This document shows positions 9,827-24,100 of a stretch of DNA of 64,000 nucleotides, in pieces. Under the pieces are notes generated by a model. It ran no database searches. It was given only the letters and a program-made list of their open reading frames with translations, and had not been told where the DNA came from. Made by a program: the position numbers and the translations under genes. Each line of letters begins with the position of its first letter. Positions within the stretch are counted from its first letter, which is position 1. The stretch is from Myrica gale (taxonomy: Eukaryota > Streptophyta > Magnoliopsida > Fagales > Myricaceae), in the NCBI GenBank assembly GCA_963930655.1, contig OZ005599.1:19359224-19423223 (forward strand), in the 5' to 3' direction.

Positions 9827-12800
9827 ATGATGTACACGTTGAAAGAGAAGGTGACGGAGAGACTATCCCGTTTCTTCACTGATTCCCCCAACTCCTCATC
9901 CTCCTCCTCTTCTACCTCCCCCCGGGTAATTTCCCCTTTTATGTTCGTTTTTGTTTATTTGTCGTGGATTAACAGTTAAGCTCGATTGTAATCGTGGCTT
10001 TTGGGAAAACTTAGATCTGGGCGTCTTAGAAAATTGTAATCCTGTCTCTTGAATTGGAATTTGGTGGAGCTTTCTGCTTTCGAAAAGGGGGGGGGGGGGG
10101 GGAGGTATAAATTTTTTTTACAAATGTTTATATTTTCCCGAAAGGGGGAAAAAGGTATAAAATTTTCATTATCCCGATAACTGGAAGAAACAAAAACAAA
10201 CTCCTTTTTGTTGTTGGAATTGTTTCTGCGCAGTAGGAGGAAATGAGGGCTTCATGATCTTCATGTTATACGAATGTGGTATTCATGGTAGAGGCAAATT
10301 TAGCTTTGTGGTTAGCATTCAACGATGTTTTCTAGTGATTTAATTGATGCTCTTAGGCTTTCGGTTCGCATATGTAAGAATTTACGAGAAAAAAAGAAAG
10401 AGAGACTTGAATTGTGTAACGTAAACCAAAGTTGCCACTCAACCAGGCCTTTTAAAGCTGTATAGATTAGTCAAATTGGGTTTTTCATTTGTAATGACAC
10501 AAGCTTTTTTCTCCCTTTTTAGTGTTTTTTCATAATCGGAGCGAAGGTTGTTGATTCTTTCTCATTATTTGAATTGTGCACGTGAATTTGACTTTCATGA
10601 CGATATTAGGTTTTTAAATGTATAGGCCAGACCTTATTCTCAAGAGGAGAAATCTGTATCTTCGTATTTTTCCCATATTATCCCTTCAGTCAGCTTTAAT
10701 GGATCCACATTGAACAAGCATCAACATGATCACAAACCAACTCAAGCACAATATAGGAATGTTAGCTGTGAAGATCCAGATGAATCCTTGGACAACTTCG
10801 TAGAATATAGTCCAGTATGTGAAGAGAAGGTAACACCAATAAATCCAGAAGGTGATGATCACCCGGCTTCTGGAAGGAGCACTAGTGGGTCTGAAATGTT
10901 TGAAGAGACAAATAACCTGCACAGTCCACAGAAGCCTATACCCTATCTCATGGATGAGTCTGTTTTCATCTCCACCAACTTCTATGAGTTCTTGTTGTCG
11001 TCCCTTCCTAATATTGTAAAAGGGTGCCAATGGGTACTGTTGTACAGGTCAGTTCTGTTGAAAAGGTAGTATACTCTGCTCTAATAGCAACTTTGTGTTC
11101 CTTCGTCTTGATTCAATATTGTGCTTTCCAATGAAGGGCAGTACGTTGAAACATGGCATATCACTGCGTACACTTATTCGTAAGAGTGCGGACCTTTCTG
11201 GCCCTTGTTTGCTGGTATGTTTGATGTCTATGTTCCAATAAGATCTCTTAAGTGGCGATACTATGAGATTTACCAGTCTTCATGATATCCAATCACTCTT
11301 CTACTAATGGGTGCTAATGTGATCATGTTATATACCTTCAAGATTGCTGGTGATAGGCAAGGTGCTGTGTTCGGTGGGCTACTAGAGGGTCCCTTGAAGC
11401 CTACGGCAAAGAGAAAATATCAAGTAGGTTAACAGGCTTTCATATTTAAATATAAAAAAGGCTTTCATATATATTGATATTAATCTCCAGTCGATGTCTT
11501 AAGTGACTCATTGCTATTTCACTTGCCTTGGACTATCTATCTTTGTTCCCTTTCAATATTTGATGAATGATTTTGTTTTTTCCTTTTTTGTGATAGGGAA
11601 CAAACCAAACATTCGTGTTCACAACCATATATGGTGAACCAAGACTATTTAGACCAACAGGTAAGGACTGATCTAATCACATGTAATGCTTGTTCTTTGT
11701 GGGAAGGCATAATAGCAATCAGGTTCAAGAGATATTTTCTAGGTCCGCGTTGCAACCTGTCACATTTTAGTATGTTGTAGAGCAAACGGTTTGGTGTACT
11801 GTTGGATACTCAATACTTGACAATGGGCATACAAAATACCCGATTACTAATATGTCAATTGGAACCTCTATTTGGTTGGCAGTTTTCAACTGCTACATCG
11901 AGAGGTCTGTTCATTTAACTCGTGTCCATATCAAAGTTCTTTGCTATCTGGATTTCATGAGGAATTCATCAGCATTGGTGGGGAAAACAGTCGAGTTTTA
12001 GATTAAGTCTTATCCCACCTTCAGATTAAACCGAAAATATTACAATACCTGAGTAGCGTTTAATGGGCCTTTCGTATACCTGAACTGATATAATGTCCAT
12101 TTTATTTATGTAGGAGCCAATCGTTATTATTATTTATGTTTGAATGACTTATTAGCATTTGGCGGTGGTGGTAACTTTGCTTTATGCTTGGATGGAGATC
12201 TGTAAGTTTCTTCTTCGAATGTTCTTTTTGAATTTGACGTGATGTGTCTGATGAATGGACAAGCACTCAAACTTCCTTTCTCTTGCTTGTGAACTCTATC
12301 TGAAAAGGTTAAGTGGGACAAGTGGATCCTGTGAAACGTTTGGGAATCAATGTTTGGCTCATAACCACGAGTTTGAGTTAAAGAATGTTGAGGTAATGTC
12401 TTCTTTTTAACCAGTTTGTCTTGTACATTGTAAATATATAGCGTCTCTATCACATCGTTTCTTCTGCTTTCTTTTCCACGTGTGGTATCCCTTTCTGGCT
12501 TGTCTTTGTTTGAACTTTTTCATAACTTTGATCTATGAGTATCATTCTTGGAAGTATTGGCTGCTACTGCCCACCTTAACGCTCTCCATACACACTTCTC
12601 TTGTTACTCACATCAACCTGCTCCAATACAGAGAAAAGTGCCCTGATAGAGTTGGTGTGCCGCATTAGACATTAGACTTTTTGCGTCTATTCCTACTGCA
12701 TGTTTTGACTCGATTCTAGCCTCATGTAACAGCTGCGGTGCACTCCGTAGAAACATGAATTTGGGATCCCAAAGCTTGGTTACGTTTCAGTGAATAGATG

Positions 12801-13154
12801 GAATAATAGCTATTCTTAGGGTGTTATTCAAAGAGAAAACACAAAGGAAGTGGTGGAGCACTAGTACATCAGCAGGGATTTGGTAAAAATGCCAGCTTTT
12901 GATTGGCTCTAGTAAAATGGATTTTACTTAGCCAAGTTTTGTGGAATTTCATGTAGATGAAGCAAACAGACCATGCCCATTTATGCCCATATTAGCTCTG
13001 CCAATTGTTTGTTCCGTTTTACAAGCAGTCATGTTCTCGACTGCAAATTTAACTTTACAAATCGTTTGAAATTTTATTTCTATGGTATCTTATTGTAAAT
13101 CTTGTCTGTGTGCAGCTTTGGGGTTTTACGCATGCATCACGTTACCTTGCCTAA
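9827..13154 (+). CDS. TLDc-domain protein (oxidation-resistance type)
   Basis: Eight exons: 9827-9925, 10626-11047, 11142-11214, 11343-11423, 11597-11660, 12114-12201, 12308-12392 and 13116-13154. They give 316 aa, and phase is kept at every junction. The first exon holds a serine-rich stretch. The second holds an acidic linker, then the start of the TLDc domain (ISTNFYEFLLSSLPN). The domain continues through LIRKSADLSGPCLL, IAGDRQGAVFGGLLEGPL, FVFTTIYGEPRLFRPTG, NRYYYLCLNDLLAFGGGGN and SGTSGSCETFGNQCLAH to the family ending LWGFTHASRYLA. TLDc proteins (OXR1/TLDC1 relatives) are linked to oxidative-stress tolerance and, in other eukaryotes, to V-ATPase regulation. No catalytic role is established for plant members. 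The start follows the first in-frame ATG pair. A duplicated CCAAT region lies upstream. Confidence 0.93.
10087..10102 (+). repeat. Poly-G run in TLDc intron 1
   Basis: Sixteen G in a row, 160 bp into intron 1. In RNA of the gene's own strand this could form a G-quadruplex. Length may be uncertain because homopolymers are prone to sequencing error. Confidence 0.7.
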
Positions 13155-14376
13155 GAGGAGCCTCTCGGATGCTTTGCTTATTTGTTATCCTGTATCAATT
13201 ACCATCATATTCTTTATTCATTTACTCTACGTTTCCTTCCTTTAGTGCTTCAAAAGAGCTACGATGGTAATTATGTTAAGGATTGTCCTTCGGGTGTAGT
13301 AGGTTTTTTTATCTCTTAAAAATTGATTTCTAGCTATTAGGCAGTCATGTATTAGTGGTTAGATGGTTCGATAACTCAGGCCTCACTGAACCATTTGAAA
13401 AAAAAAAAATTGCAGAGCTATTAGCGCTGTCAAGGTTCCAAGGTTCAAACTCGCAGATCATTGCGATTGCGGTTCCAGATCTTTGGAATCTGCAATTACA
13501 ACATCGCCCCAATTTATTTTTAAAACTCGTTTGTATTCCGTACGTGTTTCAATTATCCCGTCTGTAGAAGCCGAAAAAAAAGGGAATAGCATAATTTAAC
13601 ATATCACTTATTGCCCTTTAATTGAAGTCTGGTCGACATAAGCTACACCAGTAACGTCTTGGATTTCACCCCCCTGCGTCTCGACGTCTGCTGTGGCTGC
13701 AAACATACTAATGTGGCAAATTAGACAAAACGTCATGCCTTGGTGGTGGGATTCACTCAAAAAGGTTTGCCCATTTGTTATTAACAAGGTTAGCCCCCGC
13801 TCCCCGACACCCAAAAAGAGAGAGACAGCATCGCCTGCTTTCAATGACATGCGCCAGGAAACACTTATCAGTTAATATTTTTTTGTCTCAACAAACCTGA
13901 AGTGTACCTATAAATTGCACGTCTCTGCTCTTAACTTTGACCTTCCAATTCCACACGGTTAGTACGGAGTACCATGAATTGTGGACTCATACAAGATTGG
14001 TCAACAAATTGCTCGAAATTGCTTAACCTTGTCAGTGCCCCAAATTACAGCAAAAACAGACATGAACCGTGACCAGTTGTAAAAACAATGTACCACGAAA
14101 AGGGTAGTGAAGCTACTGGTGGAAGTGAACTAAATGGCTATTCCAGAAGGGCGGGCAAAATCTCATTACGTAAACTTGAAAAACAATGGTAATACATGAG
14201 ATTGGACATGTGCTTGAAAAGTTTTGATGGCAAAGGGATTAACTGCCCCGATTAGATATCACTTTTTCCCGCTCTGTTGACACTGCACCTCAGAAGATTG
14301 ATACAGAATGCTCAAGGGTTCTGTCTTCACTACTGAGGAGGAATTTGGGAATAGAACCAACACCATCTAATTGCAG
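13155..14376. other. Convergent 3' flanks of the TLDc and PRP19 genes
   Basis: The TLDc gene ends at 13154 and PRP19 ends at 14506 on the other strand, so this stretch holds both 3' ends. No further gene was recognised. Confidence 0.55.
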
Positions 14377-14426
14377 AATTCTACCATCCACTTCTTCAGC
14401 CAATTCTACCATCCACTTCTTCAGCC
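14377..14426. repeat. 25-bp tandem duplication
   Basis: AATTCTACCATCCACTTCTT plus CAGCC is repeated head to tail (14377-14401, 14402-14426), 80 bp beyond the PRP19 stop, so probably in its 3' UTR. Confidence 0.8.
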
Positions 14427-14505
14427 ATTAAATTACAAGCAGCAGTATCAGCAACTGCAAGACATACCAAGAATTCCACTTCCCGGATAGGGAAACTTAG
14501 GTATT

Positions 14506-17500
14506 TCATGATTCCAGCGGGCCATCCTCACCGGGTAGACCGAAGATGCGGAGATTTCTATCCATTGATCCTACTGCCAGGTATTTTGCATCCGGACCAA
14601 ATTTTACACTTGTTGCTTTACCTGAAACAAAAAGCAGATATACTTAAATATAAAAGATTAATGAGTAAAAGCCACTAATAAAAGAAACTGTACAAAATTT
14701 TGAGAACCTGTGCCAGATAGATCTTGAAAAGTTTTGATACAGTTCCATTCCGATTTAACATTTGCAACTTGGTATACTCTGCAGAAGTACAAATCCCAAG
14801 TTAGTTTCCCAGCTGCAAAAATTAGAAAGAATTCCAAGCAAAAGAACATTCAGCTCAGAAAGATAACTTGGGTTTCAGTCTGAGTCCAGTTCAAGTAGTT
14901 GCAAAGAAAACTTGGATTGAAAGTCTTAATCGGTCAAGGCTAATAGGTCACATATCCAGGAGTAAAAATCTTAAAACTCAGCTGAACATGGAAATGCTGT
15001 AACGTGGGCTGAACTATCCTTCTGATGTCAAGATTCTGTCATGATAACAGATGGAGAACCGATTCAACATTTCACTAGGTGGTGGCATTGCTATTAATTT
15101 TCTGGTACCACCAAAGGAAGAACAGAAAAGGAGAGGGAGGGGGATCAAGGCAAGCCTAAGAGAGAAGAGGAAAGTGAATGAGTAGCAGGAGCTCCTGGCA
15201 TGCCATACTTTTCCTTGAAATTCCTTGAATATACAAAGGCAGTTCGTAGACACCACAAAAAAGCATACATAAAAACCCAAGCTTTCTACTATTAGAGAAT
15301 CACCCCAAAACACACAACTCTACAGACTCAATAAATTATACTTGAATTCTTCAGTAGGTATAGAAATTTAACCCAGCCCAACAGTTGAAGAGTTTTTTTA
15401 ACACCTACCTTATATCCGCGCCAGAAAGTGCAAGGTAACATCCACTGTTGTCAAACTCCACTGCAAGCAGGAAAACAGTGTCCATAACCAATATACTCAT
15501 TTTCTCAAAACTAGTTATTATATCAACTAGAAGGAAGCAGTCGAGGATTTTGACGCCTCCACTACATAAACAAAAGCAAAGGACGAAACGGACAAGAGAT
15601 ATTAACAATACATAAATAAAACAACAGAAACGAAAGGGTCCCAGTCCACGGTAACATTTGTTATTTTGTTTGATCTTTACATAGAACCATCTGTTACAGG
15701 TATGGAGAGATTCTTATTACATACCAGAGTTCGTTGGGGTATCTGAATCGTATGGAGAAAATGTCCTGAAGTTCCTCAATTTCCGTAGATCCCACAGCTT
15801 AACACCATCATGAGCCGCAGTCTGTCCATTTCAGACATGAAATCAAACCATGGTATGTCCAAGGCTCTATGCAGTGGGTATATTTCATTCGCAGAATACT
15901 TACGGCCAGGAAGTAGCCATTTTCAGAGAAAGATATGGAAGTTACAGCACCAACATGTCCATCAAATCTAGCAACGTTTGACTGTAAACCAATCAAAGAG
16001 AGCTTAATCAGAATTTTTTTTTAAAGAATAAAGATCGACGTACAAAGCCACAGAAAGAGCTAACTCTACCTGACTTTTCACATCCCAAATTTTGACGACA
16101 GCCTCTGAAGTGCCTGTACCAAGGATTAGACCATCAGGATGAAATGCTGCAGAAGTATAGCCGTTAGAATCTGAGGCATCCACAACCTGCAGAACCAAAG
16201 ATCATTAAACTGTCTCACCAGTATGGAGCCAAAGGGAGAGATAAGCAAATGTCTGTATTGTGCTCTACGATTATCGAAAGCATTTCAAACTCTCTGTTTA
16301 TTTCTTTTGAAACCTCTACCAAGTAACTGAAAGCTCAACAGATAAATGACATTGGGTGGCACGCATGCATGGACATGATTTGGAGGGTTGGGGGGAAGAG
16401 AGAGAGAGATGGACCTGTGTTAGACATAAACCGGAAGAAAGTTCATAAAAGCACCACGTGCTATCAAGAGAAGCAGTTACAAAGTAGTTATTCGTCGCAT
16501 GGACAGTAATAGCTTGCACCTGAGAAAAATATACGGCATATGATAAATAAATCGAATAAGGGATGAAACGAGACAGAATAGTAATCAACCGGAAAAAAAA
16601 ATCTGTTATTAGATCCAATTCAAGTGGGCTAATCCAACCAATCTTGCTTGCAGCTTGCACCGATATAACCTGACTAGGGTAACATGTTCCTGTTATGCCT
16701 CAATACACAATACCAGATTCTCTAAGGAAGAACAAAAAAATCAGAAGAATTTACACAAACAAGAATGTTGTACATCTGATTCCCAAAAGATACTTGTTTT
16801 TTAGGGAAATTGGTATTTTAGTCCTTAGGTTTTGTGCACTTTTTCATTTTAGTCCTTCACTTTCAACTTTCAAATTTTTAGTCCTTGAGTTTTCTTTGTT
16901 TGACGAAATGGCCCTTCCGTCCATATGCTTAACGACACATAAAGCGGTCGACCGGGTATGTGTTGAAAGTGAGCGGTCAACCGCTTCATGTAGTGGTCGA
17001 CCGGTACAAATTTGTTGAAGTGTCAGAGAGCTCCGTTAAGCATATGGACGACAGACTGACGGAAGGACTATTTCTTCAAACAAAGAAAACTCAAGGACTA
17101 AAAATTTGAAAGTTGAAAGTGAAGGACTAAAATGAAAAAGTGTCCAAAACCTAGGGACTAAAAGGTGAATTTCCCTTTTTTTTTATAACCCAGGAGCTCC
17201 TAAGGTCGAGCCACTTCTTGTGCCCGGCCCTACAAGCCAACCTAGGGGCATGCGTCAGGACCCCACCCAACACACCCCAGATAAGTCGGGCGATAATGGC
17301 GGTGTTAGGGCTCGAACTTGGGACATGTGAGAACCCAAGTCATTGCCTCACCACCAGACCAAACCCCTGGGGGTGATTCCCAAAAGATACTAAAAGCAAG
17401 AAGCATAGGAGGCATATTACATCCAAATTAGAAATGGAACATGATCAAGAAAGTAAAAGCTTATTTACCTCAGCAGTATGATCCTTTAAGACGTGTCTAC

Positions 17501-18128
17501 AGTTATAGTCCCCACCATCAGACTCTTGCCATAAGCGTACAGTCTTCAACCCAAAGATAGAAAAACATTTTAGGTATAGAAGATAACAACAAAACTACAG
17601 CAGACTGCTAAAATTGTAAGAGACTGACGGGACTTATTGTCCTTAAGGACACAAAATTTGTACACCTCAACAAGTATACTCATCTCCTTTAGCTCAAATC
17701 AGCCAAAACTAAAATTTGATTGGCAGCATTACACTGTAACAGAGGCACACCACCAGGTCTCAGTAAATAACTAACATTTTATCCCAACATTAGAAATCTG
17801 ATCAACCCATGAAACAGCAAAATTCTCCGGCTTCGGGAAAATGGCATGAGCATTTGATAACGTTCACAATATCAAAGTATCTGTAGACCTTACATAATCC
17901 TTTGTGAGCAGCTTATACATCCACCTTTGATTCCTTTTTGGTCTCCCCAATCCCGCCCCCCAACCCACACAAAAAAAAAAAGCTCAACTAAACCTGTCCC
18001 CCAAATCAAGTAGAGCATGTTTTCCTTTCTTTTTCGAGGGAGGATGGAGGATTTGGGTACTACAATAAAGGTGTCTAATACATTGATACATTCTTTTACA
18101 CTTTCAGCCTCCCCTTCTTCCCACCTTC

Positions 18129-18181
<53 letters not shown>

Positions 18182-21100
18182 CCCCCCATTTTTCAATTTA
18201 ACCCTTTGTCCAATCCCTTCAAAACATATCCATCTCTCCTAACTTTCCAAACAGACATAGTACAGATTGACCAAATCAAACTCCCAGTTCAAAAGAACTT
18301 ACCTATTAATTGCCAAATTCACATTAATAGTCGAGCAAAACCATACAATACTATTGGAAAGAAGAAAAAGAAAAAGAAAAAGCAACACATGTTAATATTC
18401 AGGAATTAACAGTTAGAAAACTTGATTCCCATTAAACTGACTGTTTACCTTATCTGCTGAGCCGGTTATGAATAAATCACCACGAGCAACAAATTTTAGA
18501 CTGGTAACCTACCCAAACAGTGTCTAATCAGCCAATAGATTTCAGTGACAAGACAACTCCAGCAATTCAGTAATTGAAATAGCGTTAAACCTTCTTGGAA
18601 TGCCCACTGAGTGTAGATAAGATCTGCCCGGAGGGTCGATCGAAAATTACAGCATTTGTGTCAAGGCCCCCAGTTGCAATTACATCCTATAAAGCACAGG
18701 GAAAATGCTTTATCAGAGTGGAAGAAACATACTTGAGTCAATGTCAGCACCATCTAGAATGCAACTTATGTTCAAGTGCCATAAGAGTTTGGATAAAAAA
18801 ATATCACAGGACTTACAAACAAAATGACCCAACCAATACAGAAAGATGGATTAGAACTTCACTGAAGCTGCAAATACCCACTGCAGCCATAACATCGGTG
18901 CAGGAAGCAAACACTTGTTCATCTAAAAACTTTTGAAAAAAATCATTAAAATAGCAAAGAAAACAATTTGAAGTTCTAGTGACCAAGCTCTAATGTCCAA
19001 AGGGAAATCCTCCATGTCACTCCAATTATAAGAGCTTCTAAGCCCACTAGAACGTACGAAATAGCTGGTGCCACGACTACTCAACAATATAGGATTCAAA
19101 CAATTAGTAGCTATTTAAGCAAAGCATCTAAACCTAGTCTTTTGTACGTCACAAAATATAGCTAACTCAAACAAAAAAGAATGCCCTCACAAAGAGCAGC
19201 ATCAAACTGGTCAACAAAGCTTTCAGACCAGGACTTGGTTATTGTAATGAGATGTTCAATGGCTCAAGTTGGCTCTTAGCTAGTGATGAGAAAGCCTCAA
19301 GGCATGCAATTCACGTTACATGGAATAGCCCAAAGGTTTACCCACAGTTTAAGGAGGCTCCGTGATACCATTAGCACTTCCCATTTTTAGAAACGAAAAC
19401 ATGAGGAATCGTAAGACAGGTCGACTGAATGACCTTTGACCATCTCATTTTGCTCCTTCCTCAAATGAAAATCATATTTATGTTTCTAGTAAGTTAATGC
19501 TGATAGTCCAAAAGACATACATGGATAGACAACTCTTTACATGTAAGACCCCTTGCTCATGCAATTTGGGGAATCTAATTGCAAAAAAATTTAAGCGAGG
19601 AGGTGCTCGTGGACCAGTTTGAGAGATCAACATTTAAAAAATATGCATGCATGTGTTAGTGTCAAATTTTACACATCCCAAATGCATCACAAGAAACCCA
19701 AACGCTGACTCATCACCATGAAACTTACTTAAATCTCCTCTTTACATCTTCTAAACTTACACTAATCATCTCCAACATTGTAAAATTGACATGGTCTATG
19801 GCATCCGACATAAGAGTCTATCACTTTGGTGTAAACGAAGTCTAAACATTAAGGGAACACAAATGTGAGTGCCACAGTTATGAGTGATGCTATGAGCAGG
19901 AGAAGGTTCTAAATCTGGACCGGGAATTCATGATTTCCATCCAAGTCACTAGTTGATGGCGATCCATAATATTACATTGGACTGGAAAGAACGCAATATA
20001 TCATTTTATTTTTTCCTTGTATATTTCATCAAGGTCCAGAAGACATTTTATAACATGAATGATAAAGATATAAATAAACAACCACACCAAAAAATTAAGG
20101 AACTTGACATTGTGGCCCACTTATCTATCACCGTAACAGTTTCAAAGTGAATAACATGGAATCGACCATGCCATCCTTATACACACGCTTTTACACTTCA
20201 TTTCTTATATTCTGCATTTTCCCCTCTTCGGCAACATGATCAGGCTTGAAAATAGCAAGAAAGCAATGCATGTACTTGTAAACATGTGCAAAGAGATAGA
20301 AGCAGAAGACCAAAGCAACCATTAGTCGAGGGACTTCCTAAGTCATTAATGCAACATGCAAGCACCAGCACCTAGCCAATGCATGGTGGACCACTAACTT
20401 CAATGGACTAGGCATATAACAAAAGTTGATAAGATATGCAGGAACAAAATTGGATCTGGTGAAAGCTGTACCTTGTCATAATGGATATCAAGACATACAA
20501 TGCCTGGTTTGCTTGTTTTGTGAAGTGGATGACTAGAAATCTGAGTATATCTCTCCAGAGCATCAATTGTAGTCACCGTTGGAGGAATCTGAAAGGAAAC
20601 AAAACAGGAAAAGAGAGGAAGGGAGGAGGCGGGGGAGAGGAAATTAGTAATTGACGTATAGGCTAAAAGGACATTACTCTTTGGTACATCTTTCCCGATT
20701 GACATTACGACAAAGTCTGCTAAGTGTAAATTTAGGGTGTGTTTGTGTTGTAAAATTTTAGTGTTGTTAAAATTTTAGGTATTGGGTTTAGTGAAAAAGT
20801 GAAGAGAGAGGTAATTTTTATATTTTTGTAGTGAATAGTAGTGATTTGATGGGGAAGAGAGAGATTATATTGTAATTTTTTATTGTGTTAAAATTTTAGA
20901 GTGTGTAAAATTTTAGGACGCAAACGCAGCCTTAGTAAAATTGGGTATAAGGGAAGAGAAATGTGAGTTTCCCCTTCAGTGGTTGCTTACAAGGAATTGG
21001 ATAAAAGAAATCTGCCCCACCCACAATCATAAAACATTGAAACAAACTATTTTGTCTCTACTCTTCCTTTCATTTACTCTAGCAAAATGGCAGACCAGTG

Positions 21101-24100
21101 TGAAAGGGCAATGGAATCTCTATTCTTCCATCCTTTTCCCCCATCCACCTCCTTTCCCTCCCCTCTCCACTAACCAACCAGCATAGAGGAAGGAATAGAG
21201 GTAAGAAAACAATATCCTTTTAACAAATCAGCTAGTACGGAAATCAAAACAATCTGTCTGACACTACACCAAAACAACCAGTACCTGCCGCTTTTTACGC
21301 TGCTGTGAGAGAGCCGCATTACAGTCAGTCAGTTCACCAATAATACTAACAGATATTCCAGGACGTATTCTCTTTCCACCTGGGCCCAACTCCTCATCCT
21401 CAGCACCTATAAAACATCAACAGAACTCAATTAGCTATGGTTCTAAATATATTAAAAAAAAAAATCAACCAAGAAAGCACTTAAAGGAACTATCTACCTC
21501 TTTTGCCATTGCTAAGCGCAGGGGCATTTGCTGCAACTGCTGCTGATGCTGAAAAAGGCATCTGCCTTTCTGCCTGAGCAAGCAATGACCTCGCTTCATC
21601 CCTCTCTTTTTTAAGTCTGGCAATCACACGGCAAGCAGCATCATGCTGTTCACATTTGACAGATGAACCGACCCAACTTTAGATGGATATATGCATATTT
21701 GAATCTATAATTTACAAGCAAAACAAAACAAAAAGACAAGGGGGATAAGACATGAAATGTCAATCTGTAACTTCTAAAAAGCAATAGGGTAACATGCAAG
21801 TAAAGAATCAAGCATGAGAGACCGGGAAAGAATAACCAAAATATTTTCATAAATAATTGAACCTGCATTCCCCAACACTCTTCAGAGAAGTGCATGGTCT
21901 TCAAAAAAAAAACTGAAGAAGTTTGGCATGCTATATAGCATGACATAGATTAACAACAAATATTCTGGAAAGAACAAAACATGGTGACATATAAGTAGCC
22001 ATAACAACCAAAGAAAAATCCTATTTCATAAAAAAATAGAAATGATTATCAAGGAAGAGCATTTTTTATTGGGCAGTGACCATCAATTGTGAAAAATGTT
22101 TGTGTTGTAGCTTGGGAAAAATAACGCTTGAATTCCACAAGATGTCAAAGATTAAAGGAACACAACAAATTCTCAAAGAAACAACTCCAAAAAGGATTCT
22201 TTGCTAACAAGTACCGCCTCTAACAGGAGAATGAATTCAATGGAGGATATCGAGACTACTAAGGGAATTGCATTAGTAATTTAAAACTTCATTATTAGGA
22301 TACCGATTGTGAGAAGAAGAGAATAAGAACTTCATATAAAAACTTTCGATGCATAACACCAAAGCGGCCCACTTCCAGAAGAAACCTTCCAGTTAGATGC
22401 CAATGATCAATAGGCATGTAACAGATTCCGAGATGGTCAATTCGGAACAATGAAGGTTCAATTTCCAAACCACTATTGACATAGTAAAACAAATTCCATT
22501 AGGTCTTCTACAGCCATCTTCGAATCTAAGAAGGATATGGGGCCAGACAATAGGGACTAGATTTGAACGTCAGGTTCGTTGGGTATCAGGATAAATCAAG
22601 GCCTTAACAAGATTAAGGGAAATTTAAAAATCACTGCCCCAGATTTTTATGAGATTTTAAAGAACTGCCCAGGTTTTTAAAATTGACAAATCACTGCCTG
22701 AGTTTCGGTTATGCTTGCAAAATACTCCCTCCATCACATTTCCGTCTAGATTTCTAACATAATTGATGATGTGGCATGCCGTGTCAATTTATGGAAATTT
22801 AATCTTTTTAATTTAATTATGACTAGATAATTTTATTTTTTAATCTAATTTATTGTTATAATTATAGTTTTTATTAAGGTTTAAGACATGTGGCATGCCA
22901 CATGATCATATATTGACATATGACGTGTCGTGTCATGTCATCAATTCCGTTACAAATTTGGACGTAAATGTGACAGAGGAAGTGATATTGCAAATATGGT
23001 CTAAACCCAAGCAGTGATTTGTCAATTTTAAAAACCAAAGCATTGGTTTTTAAAATTTCATAGAAACCCAAGACGTAATTTTTAAATTTCCCTTAAAAAG
23101 TAATAAATGCATTTACAAATTCAATGAAAAAATTTCAGAATGCTCGGACTCTTATCACACCAGCTAAAGGGGTCCCACTTGTGGAGAAGGATTTTATGAA
23201 CATTTTGAAGATAGGATAATTTTTTTTTACAAAAGCGAATAAAAAAGCACGGGGAAACCCACCTAATACACTGCATTTGCCAAATGAGTACCGTACCAAA
23301 AAAAAACTACAGTGGTTATATACTCTAGTACCTGGTATAAAGCATGGCTTAGCTCTTGCCTGGCTGTATGTAGTTGTTGTTCCAACGCAAAATTTGATAG
23401 CATCAGACCATCCCATTCCTACAAACATGGAAAGAAGGTACACATCCCTTATGATCTAACGATAAGCTGCATTAAAGTACTATAATAATGCAATTATCTC
23501 TTAAATGATGATATTAAAGTCCAAAGCAGAACCCACTCTAACATCACATTATTAGAATATAACTGATCAAACACATAGCCAATGCCTCCATTATATGTGA
23601 AATGGACTAATCTATGGAAGCCTATATTTTTCATTCAAAGTTGCAAAACATAATTATTCCGTTTCTTAAACTATTATATTATAAACATATCAGGCTCTAT
23701 TTTGTAATACCCCTGTATCCCACGTGGAATAAGTGGAGAAGGAATGAGAAATGAGTAGTATGAGGCCAAGTCCTACATTAGATCTTTACTAGGTAGAACT
23801 GACCCTATAATGATCACAATGAGCTTCAAAAGCAACCTTGAATAGTCTTTTTAAAGTCAAAGTTGATATGTGATTAGCACCTCCATGGTTCGTTACATGT
23901 TTCTTGTTTAAATTTCCTGCAACCTTGTACAATAGTAACACCCTCATAAAGATCAACATGTGACCCACCCACTACTCCATTCCTTGGGGGGTGGGTAGTT
24001 CATTTAACCTAAACACTGACCACAAAACCTCACTCTTCTTGCTCATCGAGCAACCTCCAATACCATATTTCCAGCCTGGTCAGGTGGGAGTAGAAATGCA

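Noticed and set aside
13330-13460. SINE-like stretch with TTAGTGGTTAGATGGTTCG
   Set aside because: The A-box-like start is present, but there is no proper B box and no flanking duplication.
23700-24100. Sequence resembling an LTR start (TGTAATACCCC) within PRP19 intron 4
   Set aside because: No second LTR, primer-binding site or flanking duplication could be found, so I do not call an LTR element.
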